A stretch of 64,000 nucleotides of DNA from Locusta migratoria (taxonomy: Eukaryota; Arthropoda; Insecta; Orthoptera; Acrididae), in contig CM048744.1 in the NCBI GenBank assembly GCA_026315105.1, positions 318,191,270 to 318,255,269 on the forward strand, in the 5' to 3' direction. The notes under the pieces are model-generated. The model was not told the origin of the DNA. It did not search any database and was given only the letters and a program-made list of their open reading frames with translations. Each line of letters opens with the position of its first letter. Positions within the stretch are counted from its first letter, which is position 1. A program made the position numbers and the translations under genes. This document shows positions 21,041-31,089 of the stretch, in pieces.

Positions 21041-21400
21041 ACGTATTGCTGGGAGGCGGGGGATGCAGGCCCTTAGGCTCCTCCCTAGTGATGCATCACT
21101 GCGCGCAGACACGTACCTTGTAGACGCGTGTGCGCGACAAGTGGATCGGCTGCGCGTTGGCTCTGGTGGTGTGGCGCTCGCCCATGGTGCTGCGCAGTCG
21201 ACGGCCGGGAGGTGCGGATCGCGCGCGGTCGCGGACACCTGTGGACAGATGCCGTGGCGCGCGCAGCCTACAGCGAGGTTCATACCTAATCTGCGGCGAC
21301 CGCCAGAGCGGAAGTTCCGCCCGCAAAGCGATATTTCGCTCTGCATCCACGACCAGGATTCGCAGTGACAGTTACTGTATAGGTAGGACAAGGAAGAAGG
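21041..21400. promoter_or_regulatory. CpG-rich patch, candidate promoter/first exon region
   Basis: About 350 bp of strongly G+C and CpG-rich sequence in an otherwise AT-rich window, with many CGCGC words. It includes the candidate minus-strand start codon at 21185. Such patches are uncommon here apart from SINE heads and the calpain exon. It could be a host gene start or the 5' region of a retrotransposon. Confidence 0.4.
21117..21185 (-). CDS. Candidate first coding exon of an unrecognised gene
   Basis: On the minus strand an ATG in good context (GCACCATGGGC) at 21185 opens 23 codons, starting MGERHTTRANAQPIHL and ending VYK, immediately followed by a textbook 5' splice site AAG/GTACGT at 21117/21116. 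The frame is also open upstream to 21350. No downstream exon was found to the left, where the DNA is all transposons. The product is not recognised. A chance match between a CpG-rich repeat and a splice consensus cannot be excluded. Confidence 0.3.
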
Positions 21401-21591
21401 AAGGGGGCTTGAAGGCGGCCACAGACGTAAGGCTGGTTCAAGAAGGCCTACAATCCCGTAAGCGGCCGACCGTGAACAGAGGACAAATTGAAGAGCGCCT
21501 CGGCGGCCATTACGGTGGCAAATTTCCGGGCGAACTTTAAATGTTCGTAGAGGCTGTATTCATTCGAGTAAAGTCGCGAAAACTATGTCTC

Positions 21592-21594
<3 letters not shown>

Positions 21595-21648
<54 letters not shown>
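21595..21648. repeat. (TA)27 microsatellite
   Basis: Uninterrupted TA repeat of 54 bp directly beside a decayed MITE. Confidence 0.97.
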
Positions 21649-21652
<4 letters not shown>

Positions 21653-21845
21653 CAGTGGCGTAACTAGGACTTGGCTTTGGGGGGAAACAGATCTGCTTGA
21701 CGAGCAAAATTTTAGTCAGTTTCCACACAGAGTTCCAACTACCACTTCCGTTGAAGGAACTAATTCACTCCCATCCAATGAACACTTCTGGTAAAAGACC
21801 CCAAGTTTCAAATCTTTACCTTTACCAGATTGCTGTTATACGATT
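21653..21845. mobile_element. Truncated hAT MITE related to the one at 54579
   Basis: CAGTGGCGTAACTAGGAC at 21653 followed by GGCTTTGGGGGG, AGATCTG, GCAAAATTTTAG, CTCCCATCCAATGAA and TCTTTACCTTTACCAGATT matches the reverse of the MITE at 54579-54797. The right end is missing and the sequence runs into a T run at 21866-21890. Confidence 0.75.
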
Positions 21846-21861
21846 CCTTTCTCTCTCTGTC

Positions 21862-21895
<34 letters not shown>

Positions 21896-22179
21896 TTTTT
21901 AATGCGGTAGGTCAACACGAGAAATGTTACACTTTCTGCGGAGCTGTGAACATAGTTTATTGTATCATTTTCCAAAGAGTTACAGCACAAAGATATAATT
22001 TTTGAATGGAACAGTAGTTTTTCTATCGTGCATTGGATTCGTTGAAACCAGCTGCGTCCAAATCAATTTAAACTACATTCCTATCACTGTTAGTTTGGGA
22101 GCTACAACCCTTCAAAGTTTAGGGGGCGGAGGCTACGACAGCGTAGCTGACTGGCTGGTGGTCATGTGACAGTGGGCCG

Positions 22180-22181
<2 letters not shown>

Positions 22182-22231
<50 letters not shown>
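22182..22231. repeat. (TA)25 microsatellite
   Basis: Uninterrupted AT/TA repeat of about 50 bp. Confidence 0.97.
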
Positions 22232-22234
<3 letters not shown>

Positions 22235-22792
22235 GCTTCGGACTCTGAATAAACAGCAACTATTCGTTGTGACTAAATTTATTACACATATGGTGTAGAA
22301 ATCGGCCAACAATGTTTCTACTTCCTAACGAAACAGAATTATAGCATTTTGTTTTTTAGTGTTCTAAGTGCACAATATGAACGGAATTTATCGTCAGACA
22401 CGATTTTCTGTCTCTTTATCAGCATATTCTTCGATGGTGAAACTGTTGTGCAAACATTAATTTCGGAAGAGTTTCACATCAAGTTGTTATGCTTGAGTGC
22501 CTGCTGTATTCTCCGATATTTAGATATTTTATAGCCTCAAAAAATGAAACAGGGTTGCCTGAAACAGCTGATGTTAAAAAATGACTGTGAAAAAGAAATA
22601 TCCCATTAGATACATAACTGTAAAATAGCGTCTTCCCTTTCGAATAGAGCATCTGGCCACTACCAGATTCTTTTATGAACACGAAGTATGCCATAATTTT
22701 TTCTTACCTAAGTGCATCTAACCTTAGCATTAGCGTACCTATCACGAATATTAGCATTTTTAATGCTGTAAGCGAAATATCTTACAGTAGTG
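22232..22792. other. No gene recognised
   Basis: AT-rich; the frames at 22349-22534 and 22479-22694 have no recognisable motif. Confidence 0.4.
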
Positions 22793-23075
22793 TGAACTCC
22801 TCAAAAGTCAGCATTTATTGACATTGGGTTCAAATTCACAACGTGCATCCAGTGCGGCTATGTGTCATTCATATATGGAACTATACACAGTTCTGTAAAA
22901 CAGATGGCCTTTAAATTCCGTGTTGCAAGTTACTAATATTAATTTCATCAACAAAAATTCGAACTGCAGTGATGCAATTGATCTCGTGCCTCCAGTAGTT
23001 ATTTTACACAATTATAAAATGAAACTGTTTGAACATCCTGTCCACCAGTACTGCCTAAAGTAGCTCGTTTTGAAG
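22793..23075 (+). repeat. Dispersed repeat R1, inverted relative to 62806-63085
   Basis: The 280 bp match the reverse of 62806-63085 with moderate divergence: shared words include GGCTATGTGT, TATATGGAACTATACACAGTTCTG, AAAATGAAACT, and GTCCACC(A/G)GTACTGCCTAAAGTA. Both copies can be read as a similar peptide (CIQCGYVSFIYGTIHSS here, CIRCGYVLFIYGTIHSS there). It may be the end of an unknown transposon. Confidence 0.65.
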
Positions 23076-23116
23076 AGTTACCAGTATTGTAAAAGCCTGT
23101 TATTTATTTCATTCAA

Positions 23117-23271
23117 TAAAAATGTTTGTATAGCTTAAGGGACTTAACTACGGGGTCATCAGTCCCTAAACCTACAAACTACTTATGAACTATCTAATAC
23201 TAAGGACGGCACAAATACCCATGCCCGAGTGGGGATTCGAACCCCCGACCGTAGTGGCCCAGTCGTCCCAC

Positions 23272-23330
<59 letters not shown>

Positions 23331-23491
23331 TTCTTCAGGTAGATCTATGATGTGCGGTCGTATTTCATTGTCCGTTCTTGGTCGTTCGTTGATCAGTTGG
23401 CTCAGCTTTTTTATTACAGAGGACGTTCAGCCCTCTGACCGCGCGCGCTGAGCCACGACGCCCGGCATCCCCTCGGCCACCGCGCCCGGCT
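23117..23491 (-). mobile_element. SINE family A copy split by a second SINE with a T56 run
   Basis: The tail and B box lie at 23117-23259 and the first 26 bases of the head at 23466-23491. Between them sits an insert with 56 T at 23274-23329 and a reverse tRNA-like head. Confidence 0.75.
23272..23465 (-). mobile_element. SINE family E copy (reverse)
   Basis: On the minus strand the insert begins GCCGGGCGTCGTGGCTCAGC, an A-box-like start, continues GGTCAGAGGGCTGAACGTCC and AATAAAAAAGCTGAGC, and ends in a run of 56 A. The order of promoter-like head, short body and poly(A) is that of a SINE. The B box is not clear. Confidence 0.55.
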
Positions 23492-23713
23492 TTCTTTCAA
23501 TCCTATGTTGTCTTGACTAACAGACTGTTAAGCAGGAGTAACTATCTCTGAACACAACTAGAAGGGCCACTTGTAGTCCTGACACAAATAAATGGGAAGA
23601 CACTATTCGTTCTTTTTATTCCTGTCTTAAATTGATTTATGCGGTTAAAGGCTGAGCAGCTCTTCGCCATCGTGTTTCACGTGTACTGCAATAGTCGAAC
23701 AGTATGTTGTGAG

Positions 23714-24170
23714 GCGGCATCGTGATTCGTGTCGGGGTAGCTCAGTCGGTAGAGCGCTTGCCCGCGAAAGGCAAAGGTCCCAGGTTCGAGTCCCGGTTCC
23801 GGCACGCAATTTTAATCTGCCAGGAAGTTTCATATCAGCGCACACTCCGCTGCAGAGTGAAAGTTTCATTCTGGAAACATCCCTTAGGCTGTGGCTAAGC
23901 CATGTCTCCACCATATCCTTTCTTCCAGGAGTGCTAGTCTTGCGTGTTTGCAAGAGAGCTTCTGTGAAGTTTGGAAAGTAGGAGGCGAGGTACTGGCGGA
24001 AGTAGTGGGGCGGCATCGTGAGTCGTGTCGGGGTAGCTCAGTCGGTAGAGCGCTTACCCGCGAAAGGCAAAGGTCCCAGGTTCGAGTCCCGGTTCCGGCA
24101 CGCAATTTTAATCTGCCAGGAAGTTTCATATCAGCGCACACTCCGCTGCAGAGTGAAAGTTTCATTCCAT
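23714..24170 (+). repeat. Tandem units with tRNA-like promoter (family T)
   Basis: Two units about 296 bp apart: 23714-24009 and 24010-24170 (partial). Each holds a tRNA-like segment starting GTCGGGGTAGCTCAGTCGGT with B box GGTTCGAGTCC, whose acceptor stem (GTCGGGG with TTCCGGC) and anticodon stem (TTGCC/GGCAA) still pair; the base before the anticodon is G, not T, so it is unlikely to be a working tRNA. The 3' part ends GCAGAGTGAAAGTTTCATTC. A third, diverged copy is at 43184-43580. Confidence 0.8.
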
Positions 24171-24179
24171 AAATAACTT

Positions 24180-24720
24180 GTTTGCTTCTTCTATTCTCAT
24201 TTTTATGTCCACCTTGTACCTCAGCATTCTTCTATATGCATCGAAAACATGGACTACTTATGCCAAAAAAGAACGTCGCCTTATTGATTTCCACATGTGG
24301 TGCCTGAGTCCATCCTTGGAGTAACTGGGAAGGAGCAAATGACTAACGAAGCAGTACGGTCTAAAACTAATTGCAACAGAATTTCAGCTATATTGAAGCA
24401 GACACAACTCCACTGACTGGGAGACATCTACCGTATGGACTCAGAGATTACCGCGTGAGGTGATGCTTCGAGAGATTTGTATAATCAAAAGACCAGTAGG
24501 ACGTCCGTTATCGATATTCAAGTACTCCATATACGAGATATGGAGAGTTTTGGCATCCACACGTTCCCCATGGGCTAGCATGAGACAATGAGACAAGAGT
24601 GGCGTCAAGATATATCATCTGAAATGTCGAAGCATGGCGAAGGTTTGTTAGACAGCTGAAAGCAGAAAAAGATTCGCATTACTACTACTGCTCCTCCCTC
24701 AGCAGCTAAATATACTTGTA
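24180..24720 (+). pseudogene. LINE C-terminal fragment (endonuclease/RT type)
   Basis: Reading across frameshifts gives the C-terminal region of a LINE ORF2: a segment with HERRL-like KKERRLIDFHMWCL at about 24265-24310, then LKQTQLHW and GDIYRMDS at about 24390-24440, and a terminal CCHC-like cysteine pair CSKCDKGC near 24715. These are known end blocks of insect endonuclease-reverse-transcriptase elements. Stops interrupt every frame. A related tail fragment is at 38985-39250. Confidence 0.6.
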
Positions 24721-24770
24721 GCAAATGCGACAAGGGATGCCGTCGAAAAAATGTAACTGATAATCACACA

Positions 24771-25099
24771 AACAGATATCTGTCAAGATGTGGCCAATGA
24801 ATGGATGACTTCCTGATTAAGTATTTCAATGTCAACTTAATTGCTATTCTCATTTCTGTTACTCCCCATTACTTTCACCTTACGTGCTCAGTTCAGGCAT
24901 GGTGTACGAACATTGTATACTAACTAGAGATTAGGCAAGGACGCGCCGAGACCTGGCAGTATGGTGTATTTTTTAATATTTTGTCGGACGAATGGGGACG
25001 TTTAAGTAGTCATGCAATTAAATAAAAAGGAGCCATTAAAACTTCCAGTTTCTACCAAGCAAAACACTTAGTCCTGTTCCTAAAATAGTTATTTTGTAA
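24771..25099. other. No gene recognised
   Basis: AT-rich spacer between a LINE fragment and a Helitron; nothing recognised. Confidence 0.4.
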
Positions 25100-25611
25100 T
25101 CTTATATATTAAAAGAATCTACGAAAACTAAAGTCAGTCGGTCAGACCAAATTAGCCGACCAATTTCCTTCATTTTTGTTTTAAATGAAATGTATTCATT
25201 CACAGATTTGTCATCAAGTATCAGAATTTACATAACTCTCGCCTTCCTTTTTTACAGTCAAACGCGTTTTCCTTCTGCATATTTCTTATGGGGATGTCCT
25301 TGCTGGATACTAAAGTCAGTCGGTAAGGCCCTTCTATCCGACCGATTTCCTTCATTTTTGCTTTAAACGAAAGGTATTCATTCCCAGATTTGTCATCAAG
25401 TATTAGAATTAAGTTAAGTCTCTGCATACTTTATTTTTATTCAAACGCGGTATCCTTCTGTCCTTGCATTTAATATTTTAATCGGTTTGTTTTACGTTAT
25501 CTTCTTTTTGAGCCTGAAGAAAGCTATGCGTGAACATTCAACTTTACTTCCATTTTTCCAACTTTTTTGTCATGCCACTAATGGTGCGAAATATTCGCAC
25601 GGGTCCTCTAG
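25100..25611 (+). mobile_element. Small non-autonomous Helitron
   Basis: Starts A/TCTTATATATTAAAAGAATC at 25100 and ends in the hairpin GTGCGAAATATTCGCAC followed by GGGTCCTCTAG at 25611, the Helitron 3' signature (hairpin plus CTAG). The base after CTAG is C rather than the expected T. Inside, two tandem units of about 182 bp (25127-25229 and 25309-25407) share ACTAAAGTCAGTCGGT, TTTCCTTCATTTTTG and GATTTGTCATCAAGTAT. No Rep-helicase gene. Confidence 0.75.
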
Positions 25612-27049
25612 CATTTTCTTAAGAGAAAATCAACTGTCTATATTTTTTCCTTTCTCATAGACTTTGCTGAGGATGGGAGGGTGTATATGCCCTTGGTAAT
25701 ACTTGTAGTAGTCTTCAAAGTACAAATAATGTATTTCGATAAAGTGGTTAAAACAAAATGTACACCTCACTGAAGCCACCTGTTTACATTCAAAATTCTT
25801 TCGTATTCAACCGGCCAGTATCCAAATCCTCACTGATTACATTTTCAAATGATGATTGAATATGTTTATGTTGTAGTCCGCATTTCACCAATTGTTTTAC
25901 TTTCACAACAGTCTTCGTTTCTCAATCAATAGAACACTTACCATTCATCTCTCTTCATTAGTCGAGTTCTATCATATTCCTCATTATCTCGCTCCCCTGT
26001 CCCTCATGTCAATTGCTGCCCTCAGTTTAAACTTACGTGACTTTTCATTTTTTGTTCTTCATTTTGATAACTAATATAAACTGTGATTTATTTCTACTAT
26101 CGCTACTACTGTTTTCTACTCTTTGTATTACAGAAATTTCTGTGTGTTGTATGGCATACTAAATGTGTTTTGTAACATGTGCATCGTTACGAACATAAAG
26201 TATTTAAGGAACCCAATTAAATTTAAGGGGGAGCCATTTGATCATAATATGTATAGTATAAAAAATATAATAAATCATGTTTATTTATTATGAATTTTCA
26301 CTAAAATTTTAAACCAAGGCTATCAAATGTCTTACAGTAATTGAAAACATTGTAAAATAATTATTTCAACTGACAGATTGCCATAGGCAATATCCTTCCA
26401 CATCTGAAGCCGACTGTATTGTTATTTCGTAACACGGAACAACTATTACAGCTGCCAGCACTTTAAAAGTGAGGACAATAACGTTCATTACTATCAGACC
26501 ACAGCTTCCGAATTCGAACCTCAACGTCCTCTTCCGAGTTTGTCCACTTCTCAAAGAAAACGGAAACGTGTGGGTTACCTAGTTCTTCGTACAGGATTTA
26601 TGACGTTAGATTTAATCTAACCGCTTGTTGACTGGCGGTTTCTTCGTGCTATCAGGTGTTTACCAGATACTTATTGTTTAGTCCCGACATGAATTCAAAT
26701 TACTTTTAAAAGGAGGCAAAAATCAGATTTATAGGTCATGCAATACACCACATGTTGTCGAAAGAATTAAGTTGCGTAATAATAATGAAACTTTGTACCT
26801 CAAATTTATTTTTTGTTAAAGTAGCAACTGAGTGGGGGGAGTGAGCGTAGTAGGCGGGTAGCTGCCTGTATATTGGCAAACTGGCATTCAGTTTCTGTTT
26901 CTGTTACTGTTTCCATGTGCAACTATCTAGAGTCTGTCTACAGGTTTTTATAAACTCCAAAACTGGATTTCACCGTTGCAAATAGCCTTAACATCTTTTA
27001 TTCAGTCTGCGTTTTTAACACATCCGTCACCTTTAAACGATATGAAGAA
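25612..27049. other. No gene recognised
   Basis: 1.4 kb of AT-rich DNA. The frames at 25892-26074 and 26366-26554 have no motif. No terminal repeats noticed. Confidence 0.45.
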
Positions 27050-27052
27050 TAG

Positions 27053-27190
27053 TCGGAAACGACACGTGGTTCGGATTCCACGTTAAGCTGTAGGTCCCCT
27101 TTCCCCGGTTGGATAACTGGGATAAGCTAGGGACACGAAAGTCGCCGAAGTGGCGTCCAATTGAAAAACTCAGGCTCAGGCGAGAACCGC
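27053..27190 (+). mobile_element. SINE body fragment related to family B
   Basis: ACGTGGTTCGGATTCCACGT, AAGCTGTAGGTCCCCTTTCC and GGTTGGATAACTGGGATAAG match the family B body (GTGGTTCGGAACCCACG, AAACTGTAGGTCCCCC) but the tRNA head and end are absent. Confidence 0.55.
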
Positions 27191-27229
27191 ATGCTGCTCA
27201 GGACGTGCGCTAGCCGCGCGTTTCGCGTA

Positions 27230-27535
27230 TTTCAAGGGTCAACTTCGCGTCACAATATCTCGGGATGTAATTGGAATATTGCGATGCAATCAACGCCATT
27301 GTTTGTGTGATTCGTCACGCTATGGATTGCTGAAGAAAAAATATAGAGTGTGTATTTAAAAAAAACATAAGTTTGTGTTAAAAAAATACATTTCCTTTCG
27401 TTTTAGAAATATGTACATTAATGGGCCCCAGCCGTACATTGATACCGGTGGAAGTCGTTTTCCAATACCTGTTATTGTTCCAGAGATATTTTGGGTGGAC
27501 AAAATTGCTGGGACACCCTGTATATATGATCTGTT
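27230..27535. repeat. Dispersed repeat ending in ACACCCTGTATAT
   Basis: The stretch ends with GGGACACCCTGTATATATG, a terminus seen on many insect MITEs, and shows no real coding frame (the frame at 27375-27590 has no motif). The left end is not defined, so element class is open. Confidence 0.4.
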
Positions 27536-27596
27536 GTATGAAAAAGAAGCAATAATAAGTACTCAGAAGGTGTGGCATCCAATAGTGTAAACCAGA

Positions 27597-27893
27597 GTGC
27601 AAAGTGTACCTGTAAATGCTTGCTGGACAGTGGTAGTGGTATTGATCTTAATGGTATTTCCCAGGCTTTGTTTGCATCAATTAAGGCTTACAGATAGAAT
27701 AATAACCAGCCATGTTCCTGGAATAAAGAGTATCTGTGCTAATAATAAGTTATCCAAGAGTATGAAGCAGAAAGTAATATTATCAGTGAAGTTATCTAGA
27801 CAAAAGTTAGTGTGTAATTTCTTAATAATACCAAATCTCTATCTTAACATGATTCTTGGGACAAAAGTTTTGTATAAATGGTATGAAAAATAA
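27597..27893 (+). pseudogene. Retropepsin-like fragment of an LTR retrotransposon
   Basis: Two overlapping frames together give an aspartic protease layout: an LLDSG active-site block at about 27615-27660, and after a frameshift a C-terminal block with NMILGT at about 27845-27870. This matches the retroviral-type protease of Gypsy-class LTR retrotransposons. No gag, RT or LTR was found beside it, so it is an isolated relic. Confidence 0.5.
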
Positions 27894-28358
27894 GTAAGTA
27901 GGGGGTTCGTCATTTTTGACGAATACATTACTTGGGGTATAATGCCTTCCCTCAGCTAGGTGATCCTATTCTTCATTTCTTAGGTCACTCCATTCTTCTT
28001 CTACTGTCCTACAAGTAGTTTGTAAGTCAGTAAATTAGTTAGTAAGTCAGTAAATCTTCTCCTACTATGTTTTGTTTGGTATAGTTAGATGTAATAGCGT
28101 AATTGTATGTTACAATAGTTTAATTGTAAGTTACCATAGTGTACTTGTGTAGGTTACCAAACTATAATTGTAAATTGCCATAGAGTGTATTATGTTAGGT
28201 TTGTGTGAAGTCAGTACCATTCCATCTAAATTATGTATTTTCTAAACAGCATATGTAGCAACAGCAAAAGCTTACAACTAAATTTAGTGCAATGAAAGTT
28301 ACATTTGGTACTTACCGAGACGAAGACATTGTGTTACACTATGTTATTGCATTAGTCA
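27894..28358. other. No gene recognised
   Basis: Low-complexity AT-rich sequence with loose repeats of GTAAGTCAGTAAAT and AATTGTA(A/T)GTTAC at 28015-28180. No coding sequence. Confidence 0.45.
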
Positions 28359-28360
28359 TA

Positions 28361-28934
28361 GGGTAAGGTGGTACAAATTCGATATAGGTACAATTCTGAT
28401 CAACATAAATTTTCGCGCCATTTGTCAGTCTCGTAGTGTCTCGTTGTGTAGCATTGCAGCGTAGCAGGTTTCTACAGCTCCTCCTGTCTTTTCCAAGAAT
28501 ACACCACTTTGTGCTAAGGAGAGAGAAATTTTTTTACGTTAGGAGGCAAGTGAAGCTGCTTAGTCTAACGAGCTCTTATAAATTTTCTATTTAAGGGTGA
28601 CTAGATTCTCTACCCAAAATACAATGTTTGGAACAACGAAGTACGCGTTGGTGCCTGACAGAAAAAGTGCTTTTTATGTGGAAGATGCCCTTAGTCAAAA
28701 TTCTACTAGGAAGTGATCACAATTGTAATATTTTGGTACATTTTCGATCGATTTTTCTCATTTCTGTAACTTTTTTGTGTGTCTATACCGACATTTGTAA
28801 TTGTCTAATATTTGTGTTACATATTAGTTAAACATCCAAGAACAAGTGCTATAATTAAAATTACATCTTTTCTCAATATATTTCCAGTTACAATAACATT
28901 TGTCCGAAATGATTGAAATTGTACCACCTTACCC
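28361..28934. mobile_element. 574-bp TA-flanked MITE
   Basis: Inverted ends GGGTAAGGTGGTACAA at 28361 and TTGTACCACCTTACCC ending at 28934, each followed by TA (28359-28360 and 28935-28936). A TA duplication suggests the Tc1/mariner superfamily in the broad sense. The only frame inside (28628-28831) has no motif. The ends resemble, but are not the same as, those of the 6-kb element at 55298-61343. Confidence 0.8.
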
Positions 28935-29089
28935 TATAACAAGAGAGTTGTGTGAAACTGGGCAATAATAATAAATCACTAAAAGAGTGAAAGAACTGCA
29001 ATTCTCTGTGTTACCTTCGTCATTTGTAGTGAATTAATTCTCGCTCCAAGAAATAACAGCCAACCAACACTGAGAGCATCGATCGTCAA

Positions 29090-29530
29090 CTACCTCAAGA
29101 ACTTCGAGAATAATCGATGTACGACCAGGTAACGTCACAAGCTCTGCAATACATGTCCCGGAAACTTCGTACGAAGCTCAAGTAACACGACAATGCTCGT
29201 GCAGACTCAGCTAATAGCGTCAAACAGTTACTGGCAAGAATATAGGGTGTTGAAATTTGAACGTCCACCATACTTGGCGGGTCTCAATCCTCCAGACTTT
29301 TTCTACTTCCTTGATTAAAACTCGCTTTGAAAGGTAGGAGATTTGACGTCATTCCTGAAATTTAACGATACATGACGAGGCCTTTGAACACCACCCCAAA
29401 GGAGGACTTCATGCAAAGTTTCCCGACCTCAGCGATGCATAGTTATGTAAGTGGCTATTTCAAAGGAGAGTAAGTTTACTGCAGTTCATAGTTTGTCTAC
29501 GCTAATGTTACAGGGCTATTCACCGAACTT
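29090..29530 (+). pseudogene. mariner transposase C-terminal fragment
   Basis: Across frameshifts the plus strand reads NARADSANSVKQLLAR near 29190-29240 (the HDNARPH block with the second catalytic Asp), then PPYLAGLNPPDFFYFL near 29275-29320 (the YSPDLAPCDFFLF block with the third catalytic Asp), and a PKEDF block near 29390. The block order and wording are those of mariner (DD34D), not Tc1. No termini found. Confidence 0.72.
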
Positions 29531-29639
29531 TATTGTCGGAGGTTGTAAATTTCGAAGATGAAAATGCAGTGTGGCCTTTCTGACGGGAAATCACGAATCA
29601 AATCTCACAACTGAAACGATATTTCATAAGCACACAACT

Positions 29640-30115
29640 GATTAGAAGACGCTTGTGAGTTACAGTGTCAAAAGGATTCGGAAATCTAGAAATATGGAAT
29701 CCATTTGAGATCCGTTGTCGATAGCACACATCATTTAATGAGAGTAAAGAGCTGTGTTTTACAGGAACGATACTTTCTGAATCCGTGTTGTCTATGGGTC
29801 AATAGGTCGTTCTCTTTGAAATAGTTCATAATGTTTGAGGAAAGTATATGTTCTAAAATCCTGCTGCAAACTGATGTCAATGATATAGACCTGTAATTTT
29901 GCGGATCACTCCTATTGCCTTTCTTGAATACTGGAGTGACCTGTGCAACTTTCCATTCTTTCGGTATGTATCTGTCGATGAGCGAGCGGTTGTATATTAG
30001 CTAGGTATGGAGCTATTGTATCGCCTTACAATCGGAACTGGGAGACTCGCTTTTGTTAGGTGATTTAAGTTGCTTTAATACTCCAGAGATATCTACTTTT
30101 CTTTCCCAGGAGGTA
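29640..30115 (-). pseudogene. LINE reverse transcriptase N-terminal fragment
   Basis: On the minus strand: PKEWKVAQVTPVFKKGNRSD near 29930-29990, then NYRSISLTSVCSRILEHIL, and HRQHGFRKYRSCKTQLF near 29750-29800. These are RT domains 1 to 2a of Jockey/CR1-like LINEs. An in-frame stop follows TLIK. The fragment may belong to the same family as the one at 19656-20611, which covers a later part. Confidence 0.78.
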
Positions 30116-30120
30116 CCGCC

Positions 30121-30668
30121 TTATCGTAGCACTCTCCATGTGGGCCGCGCTGAAGGGCCATTTTTCTAGCTGCGGGAGGATCCCATAACATGAAGGTAAA
30201 ATGCAAGCGAGACCGCGCTTCCCACAAAAATACTAGACCGTTTTCCTAGACAGCGGGACATCGCGCCCTGCTGCGGGAAACGCTTGTGTGCTCCAGGAGG
30301 AGTCTGTGCCGCACGCCGCAGCGACTATAGTTGGCGTAATGTAAGATGGCGCTTCCGCACATAGAGGCGGAGCGATAGGGGAAGCCTGGAGTGGAACAGC
30401 TATGACCGTGAGCCAACAGTGGAGACTGTGTCCTTACTCACAGCTAACCACACACTTAGAGAATGAATATTATTGGCTGCCAGCGAGGTAATGGAGGGGG
30501 ATGCGCACGAGGGCTGAAAACGGGGCCATTCTCATAAATAATGGCGAGTATAGCTTGGCTGGAGGAGTGTGGGAAGAGCTGAGAACTACCAGAGACGTCA
30601 GCTGTCTGGAGGAGAGGGGGTAGACAAAGGCACCAGACGCAAACTAGTAGGAAACATCTGCACTCACG
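30121..30668. other. No gene recognised; G+C-richer patch
   Basis: 30140-30560 is richer in G+C with several GCGGGA words. No frame longer than chance and no splice or transposon motif was found. Could be the end of an unknown repeat. Confidence 0.35.
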
Positions 30669-30679
30669 GATACCAACAC

Positions 30680-30877
30680 TGCCGGCCGCGGTGGCCGAGG
30701 GGATTGAGGCGCTCCAGTCACGGTCTGCACGGCCACTACGGTCGGGGGTTCGAATCCCCCTCGGGCATTGATATTTGTGCTGTCTTTAGGATAAGCTAGA
30801 TAATAAGTAGTTTGTAAGTTTAGGGACTGATGACCCTGTAGTAAAGTCCCATAAGCTAAGCAAACATTTGAACATTT
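30680..30877 (+). mobile_element. SINE family A copy
   Basis: 198 bp bounded by an 11-bp duplication GATACCAACAC at 30669-30679 and 30878-30888. Full head and tail. Confidence 0.92.
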
Positions 30878-31089
30878 GATACCAACACAGAAGCAACTTC
30901 TTCAGATATTTGTTGGAAGATTCTTCACAAATGTCGGTTCTCGGCTTCTGAGGATGAGCAACTTACCCAGTTCGTATCCAAACATCACATTTTGTGGGGT
31001 ATGAAAAAGGATTTAATTTGTATGCAAATCGAAAGAAAAATGAATAAAACAAGTAAGTAAAATGTCTTTAAGTAGTTTAATTTTAATAC

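Noticed and set aside
21009..21540. Plus-strand frames of 119 and 136 codons over the CpG-rich patch
   Set aside because: G+C-driven open frames with no motif and no start context better than chance.
23730..23806. Functional tRNA gene
   Set aside because: It folds like a tRNA but lacks T before the anticodon, has an extra base in the D/anticodon connector, and is part of a repeated unit.
23645..24165. Minus-strand frames of 123 and 93 codons
   Set aside because: They are antisense translations of the tandem tRNA-like repeat.
25127..25407. CRISPR-like spaced repeats
   Set aside because: Repeats are about 100 bp long, diverged and only two in number, inside a Helitron of a eukaryotic genome.
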